From assembly GCA_024691085.1 (NCBI GenBank), contig JAILNX010000027.1, positions 62,001 to 126,000 of the forward strand: DNA of 64,000 nt. Direction: 5' to 3'. The translations under genes were made by a program, and so were the position numbers. Shown in pieces: positions 24,457 through 33,217 of this stretch. Source of the DNA: Clostridiales bacterium. GTDB taxonomy: Bacteria; Bacillota; Clostridia; Christensenellales; CAG-138. The notes beneath the pieces are model-generated. The model had not been told where the DNA came from, made no database searches, and was given only the letters and a program-made list of their open reading frames with translations. Numbering within the stretch: position 1 is the stretch's first letter; each line of letters opens with the position of its first letter.

Positions 24457-26480
24457 AGTACCTGTCTCTTGAAATGTCCTCTTGTCACTTCTTTGTTTTC
24501 GCCGCGGTCGGGGGTCTCGGCGACGGCAAACGCGCCTATCCCGGATCCCGCGAACGCATCCCTTATATCCGTCACGGCGGAGTTCAAAAGCCTTACCAGG
24601 CAGTATCCGCCGGGAAACCTTACGTTTTCGAGCGGGAACCTCCGCCCCTCGCCGTCCGCGAGAACGCCCGCGGAGCCAGAACATCCCCGGCAGCCGCGGT
24701 ATTCCTTAACGGGGCAGTGCATGAGCTGCATGAGCGGCGCGCGCCCAAATGTGTTCACGATCATCACGCTCCCGAAATCCTTCGAAAGCCCGCCGAGCTC
24801 CCTCGCGGTCAGCTCCAAGGACGGCATTATATGCGTGAATCCGAGGCTGAAAAGGAACGTGAACGCCGCGCCGTTGAAGGCGTTCATGCCGACGCCGGCT
24901 ATGCGGATGGGAAGCTCCCGTCCCATATCCCATTGACCTATATTATTTGCCTCGACGCCGGAAAAAACGCCGCTCGCGAGTAGTTTTTTATAAGCCTCCC
25001 TCGCCCCCTCGGTCATCAATACGTTCGGGAGGATGAGTATGAGCTTCCCACGGACGCCTTTGAGCGCGTTTAGATCCGCCTTCTCCGCGTTCACGGGATC
25101 GAAGCCGACGAGCTCCGCGCCTAATGATACCGCCTCCGCCTCCGTCCTCACCCTTACATAGCGCTTGGGAGCGTCTGCCGCTCCCCCCGCGGGGGAAACG
25201 TAAGAGGAAACACAGCCGGGATCTATGGCGGCCTCAGCGCGGTCAAGGCGAAGTATGTTCCTTTCGAGCTCCTCAGCAGATGAGCGCCTCATGGCGTTGA
25301 GCGCGGAAACGGGCACGAAGCCGTCCCCGATAAGCTCAAGCTCCTTTACCGTAAACGGCGTGTCGCCCAGCTTGTTCACGAGGGAATAAAGCCTCGCCTT
25401 GTCGGGCGGCGTTATCGCCTCTTCGGCGGCGACGCCTTCGGCCTTTCCCGAAAAGCCCTCCGTTTCAAATAAAAGCTCCGCCTCCTCGCCCGGAACGAGC
25501 CTGAGCTTCGCCGAAAGCTCCCATTTGGGGAGCTCCTTCCTTACCGCTTCGTGCGCCTCGGCGATAAGCTCCTTATCGGGCTTCGCGGAGCCGACGTGCC
25601 CCGTGGTGACGCTGTCGCCCCTCAAATGGGAGGTTGAGAACTCCCCCCTGTTGAATATCGAAAACAGCTTCTTTTTCGCCGCGGGATCCCTCTCGCCGTC
25701 GAGCGCGCGGCGGTAGATGCGCGTCACGGTCGCGACGTACTCGGGGCTCTTCATGCGCCCCTCTATCTTGAAAGAGCATACGCCCGCGTCGATAAGCGCG
25801 GGAAGCTCGCGGATCATGCAGATATCGTTGGTCGAAAGCGCGAACTCGTCCCTGCCGGCTTTGGGTTTTAAAACGCTCGCGTTCTTGCGGCAGGGCTGGG
25901 CGCAGGTGCCGCGGTTGCCGCTCCGCTCGCCCGCCATGGACGAATAAAGGCAGCTTCCCGAAAAGCTCATGCACAGGGCTCCGTGGCAGAAAAACTCAAG
26001 CTCCACAGGGCTTTCCTCATGCATCCTTCTTATCTCGTCAAGCGGCACCTCGCGCGCGAGCACGGCGCGGCTTATCCCCATTTTCTCAAGGAGCTTCAGC
26101 CCCCCGGGGGTGTGTATGCCCATCTGCGTGGACGCGTGGACGGGAAGATGCGGAAGCTCCCGTCTTATGAGCGCCGCGAGGCCTAAGTCCTGCACGATGA
26201 CCGCGTCCGCGCCGATATTATAAAGGTGCGCCGCGAAGGAAAGCGCCTCGGGAAGCTCCCTGTCGAAGAGCAGGGTGTTGAGCGTGATATTCGTCCTTAC
26301 CTTGCGAAGGCGGCAGTATTCGACCGCCTCGTCGAGCTCTTCTCCCACGAAGTTCTTCGCGCCCCTGCGCGCGTTGAAAGCTCCGCCGCCGAAGTACACG
26401 GCGTCGGCGCCGGAGAGGACTGCCGCCTTGAGGCAGTCGATATTTCCCGCCGGAGCGAGAAGTTCGGGTCTTAAGATCAT
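24453..26480 (-). CDS. Peptidase U32-family RNA hydroxylase-like protein (with DUF3656)
   Basis: A 675-residue protein. It begins with the U32 hallmark ELLAPAGNIDCLKAAVLSGA then DAVYFGG and has the cysteine cluster CHGALCMSFSGSCLYSSMAG plus NRGTCAQPCRK, ligands for an Fe-S cluster in RlhA/TrhP-like enzymes that hydroxylate rRNA or tRNA. The remaining C-terminal half matches the DUF3656-containing RlhA subgroup in length. 'Peptidase' is a historical name. The start at 26480 has no clear Shine-Dalgarno and sits just after a terminator hairpin. The stop overlaps mutS2. Substrate RNA is inferred only. Confidence 0.85.
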   Translation of the reverse strand: MILRPELLAPAGNIDCLKAAVLSGADAVYFGGGAFNARRGAKNFVGEELDEAVEYCRLRKVRTNITLNTLLFDRELPEALSFAAHLYNIGADAVIVQDLGLAALIRRELPHLPVHASTQMGIHTPGGLKLLEKMGISRAVLAREVPLDEIRRMHEESPVELEFFCHGALCMSFSGSCLYSSMAGERSGNRGTCAQPCRKNASVLKPKAGRDEFALSTNDICMIRELPALIDAGVCSFKIEGRMKSPEYVATVTRIYRRALDGERDPAAKKKLFSIFNRGEFSTSHLRGDSVTTGHVGSAKPDKELIAEAHEAVRKELPKWELSAKLRLVPGEEAELLFETEGFSGKAEGVAAEEAITPPDKARLYSLVNKLGDTPFTVKELELIGDGFVPVSALNAMRRSSAEELERNILRLDRAEAAIDPGCVSSYVSPAGGAADAPKRYVRVRTEAEAVSLGAELVGFDPVNAEKADLNALKGVRGKLILILPNVLMTEGAREAYKKLLASGVFSGVEANNIGQWDMGRELPIRIAGVGMNAFNGAAFTFLFSLGFTHIMPSLELTARELGGLSKDFGSVMIVNTFGRAPLMQLMHCPVKEYRGCRGCSGSAGVLADGEGRRFPLENVRFPGGYCLVRLLNSAVTDIRDAFAGSGIGAFAVAETPDRGENKEVTRGHFKRQVL

Positions 26481-26490
26481 TTCTTAAACA

Positions 26491-26514
26491 AAAGGGGCGT
26501 TTCGCCGCCCCATG
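26491..26514 (-). terminator. Hairpin between zapA and the U32 gene
   Basis: On the minus strand GGGGCG, loop GCGAAA, CGCCCC, then TTTTG. It leaves the U32 gene with a very short leader. Confidence 0.6.
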
Positions 26515-26532
26515 GGTACAAGTTTTTTAAGG

Positions 26533-26868
26533 TCACACGCCGACCGGTTTCTTCCTTTCGAAAGGACGCTTCACGGGCGCTTCGAAGCCGCTCTCCGTCC
26601 TCTTTTCGCCCATGCGGACGCGCTTCAATTCCTCGATCTTCCTGTCGACCGAGTTCACCTCGTTAGAGAGCCTCTTAAGCTCGTCCTCCATTTCGAGCAT
26701 GGCGAGCAGCACGCAGCGCGACGCCGATTCGCCCCTGTACTTTTCCTTCGCCTTCCTAACGCGCCTGTTCAGATCCTCCTCAAGCGAACGGAGATATTCG
26801 GGATCGCTCACGGAGGCTATCCTGAACTCCTGCCCGGCAAGGTTCACGCTGATCCTGTTCCTTTCCAT
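26533..26868 (-). CDS. zapA: Cell division protein ZapA
   Basis: A 111-residue protein. The N-terminal domain (MERNRISVNLAGQEFRIASV) and the long coiled coil (about 45-85) with 'CVLLAMLEMEDELKRLSNEV' match ZapA, which bundles FtsZ filaments at midcell. The final 20 residues are a basic, proline-containing tail. The promoter at 26899-26927 precedes it. Confidence 0.88.
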   Translation of the reverse strand: MERNRISVNLAGQEFRIASVSDPEYLRSLEEDLNRRVRKAKEKYRGESASRCVLLAMLEMEDELKRLSNEVNSVDRKIEELKRVRMGEKRTESGFEAPVKRPFERKKPVGV

Positions 26869-26898
26869 ACCCGCACCTCGACATGTTTTTACATTTAT

Positions 26899-26927
26899 AT
26901 TCTATCATGCCGAAGGCTCCATTGCAA
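26899..26927 (-). promoter_or_regulatory. Promoter of zapA
   Basis: On the minus strand TTGCAA (26922-26927), 17 bp, TAGAAT (26899-26904). TTGCAA is its own reverse complement, so it could serve a divergent start on the plus strand as well. Confidence 0.5.
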
Positions 26928-26956
26928 TAAAAACGGATACGGAAATAATAATATTA

Positions 26957-27068
26957 TCTATAGATTGATCAATACTATTTTTTCATCTATGTTTTTTTCT
27001 ATAGATGAATCAATAGATGAATCAATACTATGTTTTTCTATAGATGGATCTATAATCTATATATATAG
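26957..27068. repeat. AT-rich repeats of about 40 bp, units starting TCTATAGAT
   Basis: Three units begin at 26957, 26998 and 27037 with the palindrome-containing word TCTATAGAT and share ATCAATACTAT and a T-run. Inside, AATCAATAGATG is repeated. The composition is far more AT-rich than flanking DNA. No reading frame of note. Confidence 0.8.
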
Positions 27069-27095
27069 GCATTTTCAAAAAACGCATGCGGGAAC

Positions 27096-27121
27096 AAAGC
27101 TCGAAGGAGCTTTCGTTTTTT
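27096..27121 (+). terminator. Plus-strand terminator with no upstream gene
   Basis: AAAGCTC-GAAG-GAGCTTT followed by CGTTTTTT. Both neighbouring genes are on the minus strand, so this implies a plus-strand transcript of the repeat region. Confidence 0.6.
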
Positions 27122-27190
27122 GTTCTTCGGGTACCTCTGTTAATATTATAGCACATTTGTTCCTATTGTGTCAAGCCCTTACGGGAGCTT

Positions 27191-28303
27191 TCAGTCGGAA
27201 ATATCCACGTCGGGAGCGATCATGACGCTGTACCCGGGGAGGATCCCCGCGATCTCGTCCCGTATCTCCTCCGTGAGCTTTGCGGGATCCGCGTCGAAGC
27301 CGAACACGAGGTCGAAGCGCAGATCCTTCTTCTCACGGTCGAGGTAGAAGCCGTGCATCTGGAGCACGCCCTCGCGGGAGAGGGCGATGCGGGAGACCTC
27401 CGCGCGGAGCCTTACCGCCTCCTCGTCGTCCGTATTGAAGGAATAGACGCCGATGCCCGTGAGTATTATGCCGGTCTTACCGTGAACGCGCGCCTGGATG
27501 CTCCTGGTCATGCGGTCTATCTCCGAGGCTTTGATCCCATCGGGCACCTCGATATGCACGGACGCGTAGTTCCTGCCGGGGCCGTAGTTGTTGATTATCA
27601 GATCGTACGCGCCCATCACGCCCTCTTCCTCGGCTATCAGCTCCTTGACAAAGCGGCTGACCTCGGGATCGGTGCGTTTTCCGAGAATCTCGTTGACCGT
27701 TTCGATCATCATCTCTATCGAGGATTTGATTATGAAGCCGGCTATCACGACGCCGACGTACGCCTCTATCGAAACGCGGGTCGTCATATAAAGTATCGCG
27801 GAGAGCAGTACGGACGCCGAGAGCACCGCGTCAAACAGCGCGTCGGAGCCCGCGGCGATGAGCGAGCCGGAATCGGCCTTCTTGCCCTCGCCCTTGACGT
27901 ATCTGCCGAGGACGATCTTCACGGCGACCGCCGCGCCGATGAGTATCAGCGAGAGCACCGAATACTCCGGCGTTCCGGGGTTTATGATCTTCTTCACCGA
28001 CTCGACGAGAGCGGTCACGCCGGCGTACATGACGAGCGCCGCGACGATCATCGCGCTTAAGTATTCGATGCGCCCGTAGCCAAGGGGATGCTTCCTGTCG
28101 GGGCGCTTCGCGGAGAGCTTTGCCCCAATGATGGTGATGACGCTCGAGAGCGCGTCGGAGAGGTTGTTCACCGCGTCGAGCACGACCGCGACCGAGCCCG
28201 CTATGAGTCCGACCGCCGCCTTCATGCCGGCAAGCAGTACGTTAACGACGATGCCGATGACGCCCGTCCTTACGATAACTTTGTTTCTTTCGTGTTCGTT
28301 CAT
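27191..28303 (-). CDS. Cation diffusion facilitator (CDF) metal exporter
   Basis: A 370-residue CDF protein. Six transmembrane helices occupy about 15-210. Motifs 'SVAVVLDAVNNLSDALSSVI' (metal-binding Asp pairs DAVNNLSD) and 'GSDALFDAVLSASVL' correspond to the two HxxxD/DxxxD sites of TM2 and TM5. In the first, the usual His is Asp, seen in the Fe/Mn-leaning clade. A cytoplasmic ferredoxin-like domain follows, with extra C-terminal sequence. It starts 3 bp after ohrR and belongs to the gpx-ohrR operon. The metal (Mn or Fe likeliest) is inferred. Confidence 0.85.
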   Translation of the reverse strand: MNEHERNKVIVRTGVIGIVVNVLLAGMKAAVGLIAGSVAVVLDAVNNLSDALSSVITIIGAKLSAKRPDRKHPLGYGRIEYLSAMIVAALVMYAGVTALVESVKKIINPGTPEYSVLSLILIGAAVAVKIVLGRYVKGEGKKADSGSLIAAGSDALFDAVLSASVLLSAILYMTTRVSIEAYVGVVIAGFIIKSSIEMMIETVNEILGKRTDPEVSRFVKELIAEEEGVMGAYDLIINNYGPGRNYASVHIEVPDGIKASEIDRMTRSIQARVHGKTGIILTGIGVYSFNTDDEEAVRLRAEVSRIALSREGVLQMHGFYLDREKKDLRFDLVFGFDADPAKLTEEIRDEIAGILPGYSVMIAPDVDISD

Positions 28304-28306
28304 GTT

Positions 28307-28762
28307 TTATTTCTCCTGTTCGGCTCCGATGATCCCGTACAAAAGCGACCGGAGCGCGAGCGCTTCTTCCCCGTCTATACCCAGGCAGTTACCCACCTTT
28401 TCGGGAATGCCGAGCGCCCTTTCACGAAGCGCCATGCCGCTCTCCGACGGCGCCACGATAACGCTCCTTTCGTCCTTCTCGCTCCGTTTTTTCACGATGA
28501 GGCCCTTCTTCTCCATGCTTTTCAAGAGCGGCGTAAGCGTGCCGGAGTCGAGATACAACCTCCTGCCAAGCTCCTTTACGCTCTCGCTGCCCTCCTGCCA
28601 GAGCACCATCAGAGTTATGTACTGTGTGTAGGTAAGATCGAGCGCGGATAAGTACGGGTGATAGAGCCCGATCACCTTCCTCGACGCGGCGTACAGCGGG
28701 AAGCAGAGCTGGCGCTCCAGCTTCAGCGCGTCGTATTTCCCTGTTTCGCGCTTCTTATCCAA
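28307..28762 (-). CDS. ohrR: OhrR, peroxide-sensing MarR-family repressor
   Basis: A 151-residue protein read from a TTG at 28760-28762 with GGAGGGG upstream; the longer frame overlaps gpx. The sequence LKLERQLCFPLYAASRKVIG aligns with Bacillus OhrR (LENQLCFLLYASSRE), placing the redox-sensing Cys at residue 20. 'LYLDSGTLTPLLKSMEKKGL' is the recognition helix and 'KRSEKDERSVIV' the wing. It is the one-Cys type, with no second Cys near the C-terminus. Organic hydroperoxides oxidise the Cys and release DNA. Here the partner gene is a glutathione peroxidase, not ohrA. Confidence 0.88.
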   Translation of the reverse strand: MDKKRETGKYDALKLERQLCFPLYAASRKVIGLYHPYLSALDLTYTQYITLMVLWQEGSESVKELGRRLYLDSGTLTPLLKSMEKKGLIVKKRSEKDERSVIVAPSESGMALRERALGIPEKVGNCLGIDGEEALALRSLLYGIIGAEQEK

Positions 28763-28776
28763 AGCCCGCCCCTCCG

Positions 28777-29319
28777 TTACAGCAGCTTTTCGACGGCCTT
28801 CTCCACGTTCTTCATGCTGTGGGTCGGCTCGTACCTTTCGACCACGTTCCCCTCGCGGTCGACGAGGAACTTTGTGAAGTTCCACTTGATGTCGGGATTC
28901 TTCTTATAATCCTTGTCGATGCCCTTGAGCATCGCCGTCATCGCCGCGGCGGCGGGGCCGAAGCCGAAGCCGTTAAAGCCCTTCCGCTCCTTGAGCCATG
29001 CGTAGAGCGGCAGAGCGTTTTCGCCGTTCACGTCGGACTTTTTCATCTGCGGGAACTTCGTATTGTAACGGAGCGTGCAGAACTCGTGTATCTCCTCGTC
29101 CGTTCCCGGCGTCTGTCCCGCGAACTGGTTGCAGGGGATATCGAGTATCTCGAAGCCCCTGTCGTGATACTTCTCGTACATCTCCTCCATGGGCTTGTAG
29201 TGGGGCGTGAAGCCGCAGCCCGTCGCCGTGTTGACCACGAGCACCACCTTGCCGCGAAGCGCCTCGAGAGGATAGTCCTCTCCCCTGCCGTCCTTAAGCG
29301 TAAAATCGTAAAAAGTCAT
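28777..29319 (-). CDS. Glutathione peroxidase family thiol peroxidase
   Basis: A 180-residue peroxidase. The active-site tetrad is visible: C35 in NTATGCGFTPHY, Q69 in PCNQFAGQ, W146 and N147 in KWNF. C81 is placed as the usual resolving cysteine, so it probably uses thioredoxin, as bacterial non-selenium GPx enzymes do. RBS GGAGGAAACGGCA. It leads the three-gene operon gpx-ohrR-CDF and reduces hydroperoxides. Confidence 0.93.
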   Translation of the reverse strand: MTFYDFTLKDGRGEDYPLEALRGKVVLVVNTATGCGFTPHYKPMEEMYEKYHDRGFEILDIPCNQFAGQTPGTDEEIHEFCTLRYNTKFPQMKKSDVNGENALPLYAWLKERKGFNGFGFGPAAAAMTAMLKGIDKDYKKNPDIKWNFTKFLVDREGNVVERYEPTHSMKNVEKAVEKLL

Positions 29320-29344
29320 TGCCGTTTCCTCCTTTTATATTTTA

Positions 29345-29382
29345 TTCAATTTAATTGTACACAATCTATTTGGGCTTGTCAA
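29345..29382 (-). promoter_or_regulatory. gpx promoter with OhrR box
   Basis: On the minus strand TTGACA (29377-29382), 17 bp, TACAAT (29354-29359). Starting at the -10 box, TACAATTAAATTGAA (29345-29359) matches 14 of 15 bases of the Bacillus OhrR operator TACAATTAAATTGTA as I recall it. Bound OhrR would cover the -10 region. Confidence 0.75.
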
Positions 29383-29485
29383 GCGTTGTTTTTATAAGCA
29401 AAAGCCGCCGCGAAGGGGCTCCGGACGGCGTGAAAAATCAAGACGCGGCAAAGAAAAATATACGGAATTATTTTGCTTTGTGCAC

Positions 29486-29514
29486 TTGACTTTGGGTAGG
29501 AATTGACATATCAT
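29486..29514 (+). promoter_or_regulatory. Promoter of the glutamate mutase operon
   Basis: TTGACT (29486-29491), 17 bp, TATCAT (29509-29514), about 97 bp before glmS. The 95-nt leader shows no recognisable cobalamin riboswitch. Confidence 0.5.
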
Positions 29515-29610
29515 TAGGCAAGGTGGATATTGTGGAATCATATCGTTATTGCGCGGTATGGATCCGACAAAAACAAAGCGACTCAATTGCTCAAAAAGCG
29601 AGGTTCTTTC

Positions 29611-30033
29611 ATGGAAAAGGAAAAGAAAACCCTGGTCATCGGCGTTATCGGCGCCGACGTTCACGCGGTAGGCAACCAGATCCTCTACCACGCCTTTACC
29701 GACGCGGGGTTCAACGTGATCAATCTGGGCGTTATGGTCTCCCAGGAGGAGTTCATCAACGCCGCTATCGAGACCAACGCGGACGCCATCCTCGTTTCCT
29801 CCCTTTACGGTCAGGGCGAGCTCGACTGCCGCGGCCTTCGCGAGAAGTGCGACGAGGCGGGCCTCGAGGGCATACTCCTCTACGTCGGCGGCAATATCGT
29901 CATAGGCAAGCAGCCCTTCGACGAGGTCGAGAAGCGCTTCAAGGCCATGGGCTTTGACCGCTCGTTCCCTCCGGGAACTCCGCCCGAGGTAGACATCGAG
30001 GCTTTGAGGGAAGATCTTCACATCACGGACTGA
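29611..30033 (+). CDS. glmS: Methylaspartate (glutamate) mutase, small B12-binding subunit S
   Basis: A 140-residue cobalamin-binding protein. The B12 motif DxHxxG is D16-V-H-A-V-G21, with H18 the axial cobalt ligand, followed by the 'SLYGQGE' and 'YVGGN' nucleotide-tail loops. With GlmE it converts L-glutamate to threo-3-methylaspartate. The ATG at 29611 matches the family's N-terminus; a longer frame to 29530 lies in the leader. (Symbol glmS here is the mutase subunit, not glucosamine-6-phosphate synthase.). Confidence 0.93.
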   Translation: MEKEKKTLVIGVIGADVHAVGNQILYHAFTDAGFNVINLGVMVSQEEFINAAIETNADAILVSSLYGQGELDCRGLREKCDEAGLEGILLYVGGNIVIGKQPFDEVEKRFKAMGFDRSFPPGTPPEVDIEALREDLHITD

Positions 30034-30050
30034 TTCATTGAATAATCGTT

Positions 30051-31433
30051 ATGGATCCTGTTCTTCTGATCGATTTTGGCAGTACATACACAAAGGTCAC
30101 GGCGGTCGATATTGACGAGCCGCGTCTTTTGGGAACAGCAAATTCATACACCACAGTTCAGTCCGACATAATGAACGGGCTTGCCGACGCGCTCACACAG
30201 CTTGAGAGCGTGACGGGCAGGCTCGATTTTTCTGCCCGTTACGCCTGCTCCTCGGCGGCGGGAGGCTTAAGGATGCTCGCGAGCGGGCTCGTGCCCGAGC
30301 TTACCGCAGAGGCCGCGAAGACCGCGAGTCTCGGCGCCGGAGCGAAGGTCTTAAAGACCTATTCCTTCAAGCTGACCGAGGACGACGCGGAGGAGATCCG
30401 CGCCATCGATCCCGACATATTCCTGCTCGTCGGCGGCACGGACGGCGGCAATTCGGACTGCATCACGCACAACGCCCGCGTGCTTAAGGAGATCGGGGGA
30501 AGCTACCCCATCATACTCGCAGGCAACCGCAACGCCGCGCACGAGTGCGAGAGGATCTTATCCGGGCGCGAGGTGCATATCTGCGAGAACGTCATGCCGC
30601 GCTTCGGCACGCTCAATATCGAGCCCGTGCAAAAGCAGATCCGCGAGGTGTTTTTAAACCGCATAGTCCTCGCAAAAGGGCTCACGAAGGCTTCGGAGCT
30701 CATCGAGGGAATCATGATGCCGACGCCCAGCGCAGTTATGGACGCAATGAAGCTTCTTGCCGAGGGCACCCGGGGTCAGAAGGGTATAGGCGATCTCGTC
30801 GCCGTTGACGTGGGCGGCGCGACCACCGACGTTTACTCCGTGGCGGAGGGGCTCCCCGACGATCCCCGGACGAGTCTTCGCGGGCTGCCCGAGCCCTACA
30901 TCAAGCGCACGGTCGAGGGCGACATCGGCATGCGCTATTCCATCCGCGGCATAATCGACGCGGCGGGGCTCGACCGCGTGGCGGAGGCGGCGGGGCTTTC
31001 CCCCGAGAGGCTGTCGGAGATCGTCGATATGTTCGCCGAGAACACCGACATGCTGCCCTTCGACGATGAGACGAAGAGGGCGGACGAGGCGCTTGCGAGC
31101 TTTGCGGTGCGCGTTGCTTTAACGAGGCACGCGGGAAGGCTCGAGGAGATATTCGGTCTCGGCGGCTTAAAGCTCGTGCAGACGGGCAAAAATCTTGTAA
31201 ATGTGGATAAGTTCATCGTCACCGGCGGTTCGCTCATCCACACCGAGCACACGGGAAGGATCGCTTCCTACGGCTTCTACGACGAGGAGGATCCCGGTTC
31301 CCTGAAGCCGCGCGCATGCGACGTGCTCGTCGACCGCAGTTATATTATCGCCGCAATGGGTCTCTTAAGCGCATATCATCCCGACGCGGCGCTCACAATT
31401 CTTAAGAGGGAGTTAATTGCCGAACGTGCTTAA
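30051..31433 (+). CDS. glmL: Glutamate mutase accessory protein GlmL (MutL)
   Basis: A 460-residue ASKHA-fold ATPase. The phosphate-1 motif LIDFGSTYTKVTAVD is at the N-terminus, and 'DLVAVDVGGATTDVYSVAEG' forms phosphate-2. Members are thought to reactivate the B12-dependent mutase by exchanging damaged cofactor. It sits between the S and E subunit genes, 17 bp after glmS, as in clostridial operons. Confidence 0.92.
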   Translation: MDPVLLIDFGSTYTKVTAVDIDEPRLLGTANSYTTVQSDIMNGLADALTQLESVTGRLDFSARYACSSAAGGLRMLASGLVPELTAEAAKTASLGAGAKVLKTYSFKLTEDDAEEIRAIDPDIFLLVGGTDGGNSDCITHNARVLKEIGGSYPIILAGNRNAAHECERILSGREVHICENVMPRFGTLNIEPVQKQIREVFLNRIVLAKGLTKASELIEGIMMPTPSAVMDAMKLLAEGTRGQKGIGDLVAVDVGGATTDVYSVAEGLPDDPRTSLRGLPEPYIKRTVEGDIGMRYSIRGIIDAAGLDRVAEAAGLSPERLSEIVDMFAENTDMLPFDDETKRADEALASFAVRVALTRHAGRLEEIFGLGGLKLVQTGKNLVNVDKFIVTGGSLIHTEHTGRIASYGFYDEEDPGSLKPRACDVLVDRSYIIAAMGLLSAYHPDAALTILKRELIAERA

Positions 31434-31664
31434 TAAGAGCCGGACGGAGACGACCTAAGCGACCGAAGGGAGCTTGCGAGCCATGCGAGCCGCGCGGGCC
31501 AGCGCGTACGCGCCGCGATAGGCGCGGAACCGCGATAAGCCAAGAAAGTAAGGCTGCTCCTGCGAGACATATCCCCGCAGCTGACAGCCTCGGCCGAAAG
31601 AAGAACGCAGCTTTTGCTGAACACATAAATAAGATCAAAGATTATTACTTTAAAGGAGTTTTCA
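31434..31664 (+). other. 231-bp non-coding insert inside the glutamate mutase operon
   Basis: GC-rich stretch with several short inverted and direct repeats (GCGAGCC twice, GCGCGTACGCGC, CGCGATA ... CGCGATA). It has no good reading frame, no promoter-like pair and no T-tract terminator that I can see. It may form a structured RNA that sets the ratio of mutase subunits. AAAGGAG for glmE is at its end. Confidence 0.5.
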
Positions 31665-33119
31665 ATGAGCAGTCTTCAGAATAAACGGATCCCCGACGAT
31701 GAGTTCAATTCCATTCGCGAAGAGGTCCTGAAGCAGTGGCCTACCGGCGCCGAGGTCGATCTTGACGAGGCGATCGCGTTCCACAAGTCCATGCCCGATC
31801 ACAAGATCTTCTCGAAGAAGCTTATCGACGCGAAGGAAAAGGGCATAACCCTTATACAGCCCCGCGCGGGCGTCGCGCTGATCGACGCGCATATCGAACT
31901 TCTGACCTATCTGCAGGACAAGGGCGAGGCGGACCTTCTGCCCACCACCATCGACAGCTATACCCGTCAGAACCGCTATCAGGAGGCTGAGAACGGCATT
32001 CGCGAGTCCATGAAGGAGCGCCGCAGTATGCTGAACGGCTTCCCGGCGGTCAACCACGGCGTATCGGGCTGCCGCAGGCTCATCAACGCCCTCAACACCC
32101 CGCTCCAGGTGCGTCACGGCACCCCCGACGCGAGGCTCCTGACCGAGATCACCTACGCCGGCGGCTTCACCAGCTATGAGGGCGGCGGCATCTCCTATAA
32201 CCTGCCCTACGCGAAGAACGTTCCGATGGAGAAGACCATACGCGACTGGCAGTACGTCGACAGGCTCACCGGCATCTACGAGGAGCGCGGCGTTTCCATC
32301 AACCGCGAGCCCTACGGTCCCCTCACCGGCACCCTCGTTCCCGCCTGCATTTCGCACGCTGTCGCGATAATCGAGGCGCTCCTCGCCGCCGAGCAGGGCG
32401 TCAAGAACATCACCGTCGGCTACGGCCAGTGCGGAAACCTCGTGCAGGACGTCGCCGCGATCCGCGTGCTTGAGGAGCTCACCAACGAGTACCTCGAGAA
32501 GAACGGCTATCACGACGTCTGCGTCACCACCGTATTCCATCAGTGGATGGGCGGCTTCCCCGCCGACGAAGCGAAGGCTTTCGGCGTTATCAGCTGGGGC
32601 TCCGCTACCGCCGCGCTTTCGAAAGCGACCAAGGTCATCGTCAAGACCCCGCACGAGGCCGCGGGCGTTCCCACCATGGAGGCCAACGCCGAGGGACTTC
32701 GCTGCACCAAGCAGGTCATCTCGATGCTCGCCGACCAGGTCTGCACCGCCGCGAACCTCGAGGAGGAGAAGGAAATGATCCGCATGGAGACCCGCTGCAT
32801 CGTCGACAAGTGCTTCGAGCTCGGCGAGGGCGACATCGCCGACGGCACCGTTAAGGCGGTCATGACCGGCGTTCTCGACATCCCCTTCGCTCCCAGCCGC
32901 TTCAACGCGGGCAAGATGCTCCCCGCGCGCGACAACGACGGCGCGATCCGCATTCTCGAGATGGGTCATCTCCCCTTCACCGACGAGATCAAGGCCTACC
33001 ACCGCGCGAAGATCGCCGAGAGGGCGAAGGCCGAGAAGCGCAACGCCTCGTTCCAGATGGTCATCGACGACGTTTACGCGATCTCGAAGGGCCGTCTGGT
33101 CGGCCGTCCCCGCGGCTGA
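31665..33119 (+). CDS. glmE: Methylaspartate (glutamate) mutase, large subunit E
   Basis: A 484-residue catalytic TIM-barrel subunit. Family passages include [20 protein letters not shown], '[11 protein letters not shown]' and 'MNGFPAVNH'-like sequence ([15 protein letters not shown]), '[20 protein letters not shown]' and '[17 protein letters not shown]'. Together with GlmS it forms the active E2S2 mutase. It makes 3-methylaspartate for the next enzyme. Confidence 0.94.
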   Translation: MSSLQNKRIPDDEFNSIREEVLKQWPTGAEVDLDEAIAFHKSMPDHKIFSKKLIDAKEKGITLIQPRAGVALIDAHIELLTYLQDKGEADLLPTTIDSYTRQNRYQEAENGIRESMKERRSMLNGFPAVNHGVSGCRRLINALNTPLQVRHGTPDARLLTEITYAGGFTSYEGGGISYNLPYAKNVPMEKTIRDWQYVDRLTGIYEERGVSINREPYGPLTGTLVPACISHAVAIIEALLAAEQGVKNITVGYGQCGNLVQDVAAIRVLEELTNEYLEKNGYHDVCVTTVFHQWMGGFPADEAKAFGVISWGSATAALSKATKVIVKTPHEAAGVPTMEANAEGLRCTKQVISMLADQVCTAANLEEEKEMIRMETRCIVDKCFELGEGDIADGTVKAVMTGVLDIPFAPSRFNAGKMLPARDNDGAIRILEMGHLPFTDEIKAYHRAKIAERAKAEKRNASFQMVIDDVYAISKGRLVGRPRG

Positions 33120-33217
33120 AAAATCGAAAGATTATAAGACGCATGCGCTTTTTACCGCGTTCGGCGCGGCTCTCATGAAATAAATAATGATCACAACATA
33201 ACGAAAGGCAGTACATC

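Noticed and set aside
29515..29610. Cobalamin riboswitch before the B12-dependent mutase operon
   Set aside because: The leader is only about 95 nt and lacks the conserved B12-box core; nothing supports it beyond expectation.
31662..33002. 446-codon minus-strand frame opposite glmE
   Set aside because: Antisense shadow of a well-conserved mutase subunit.
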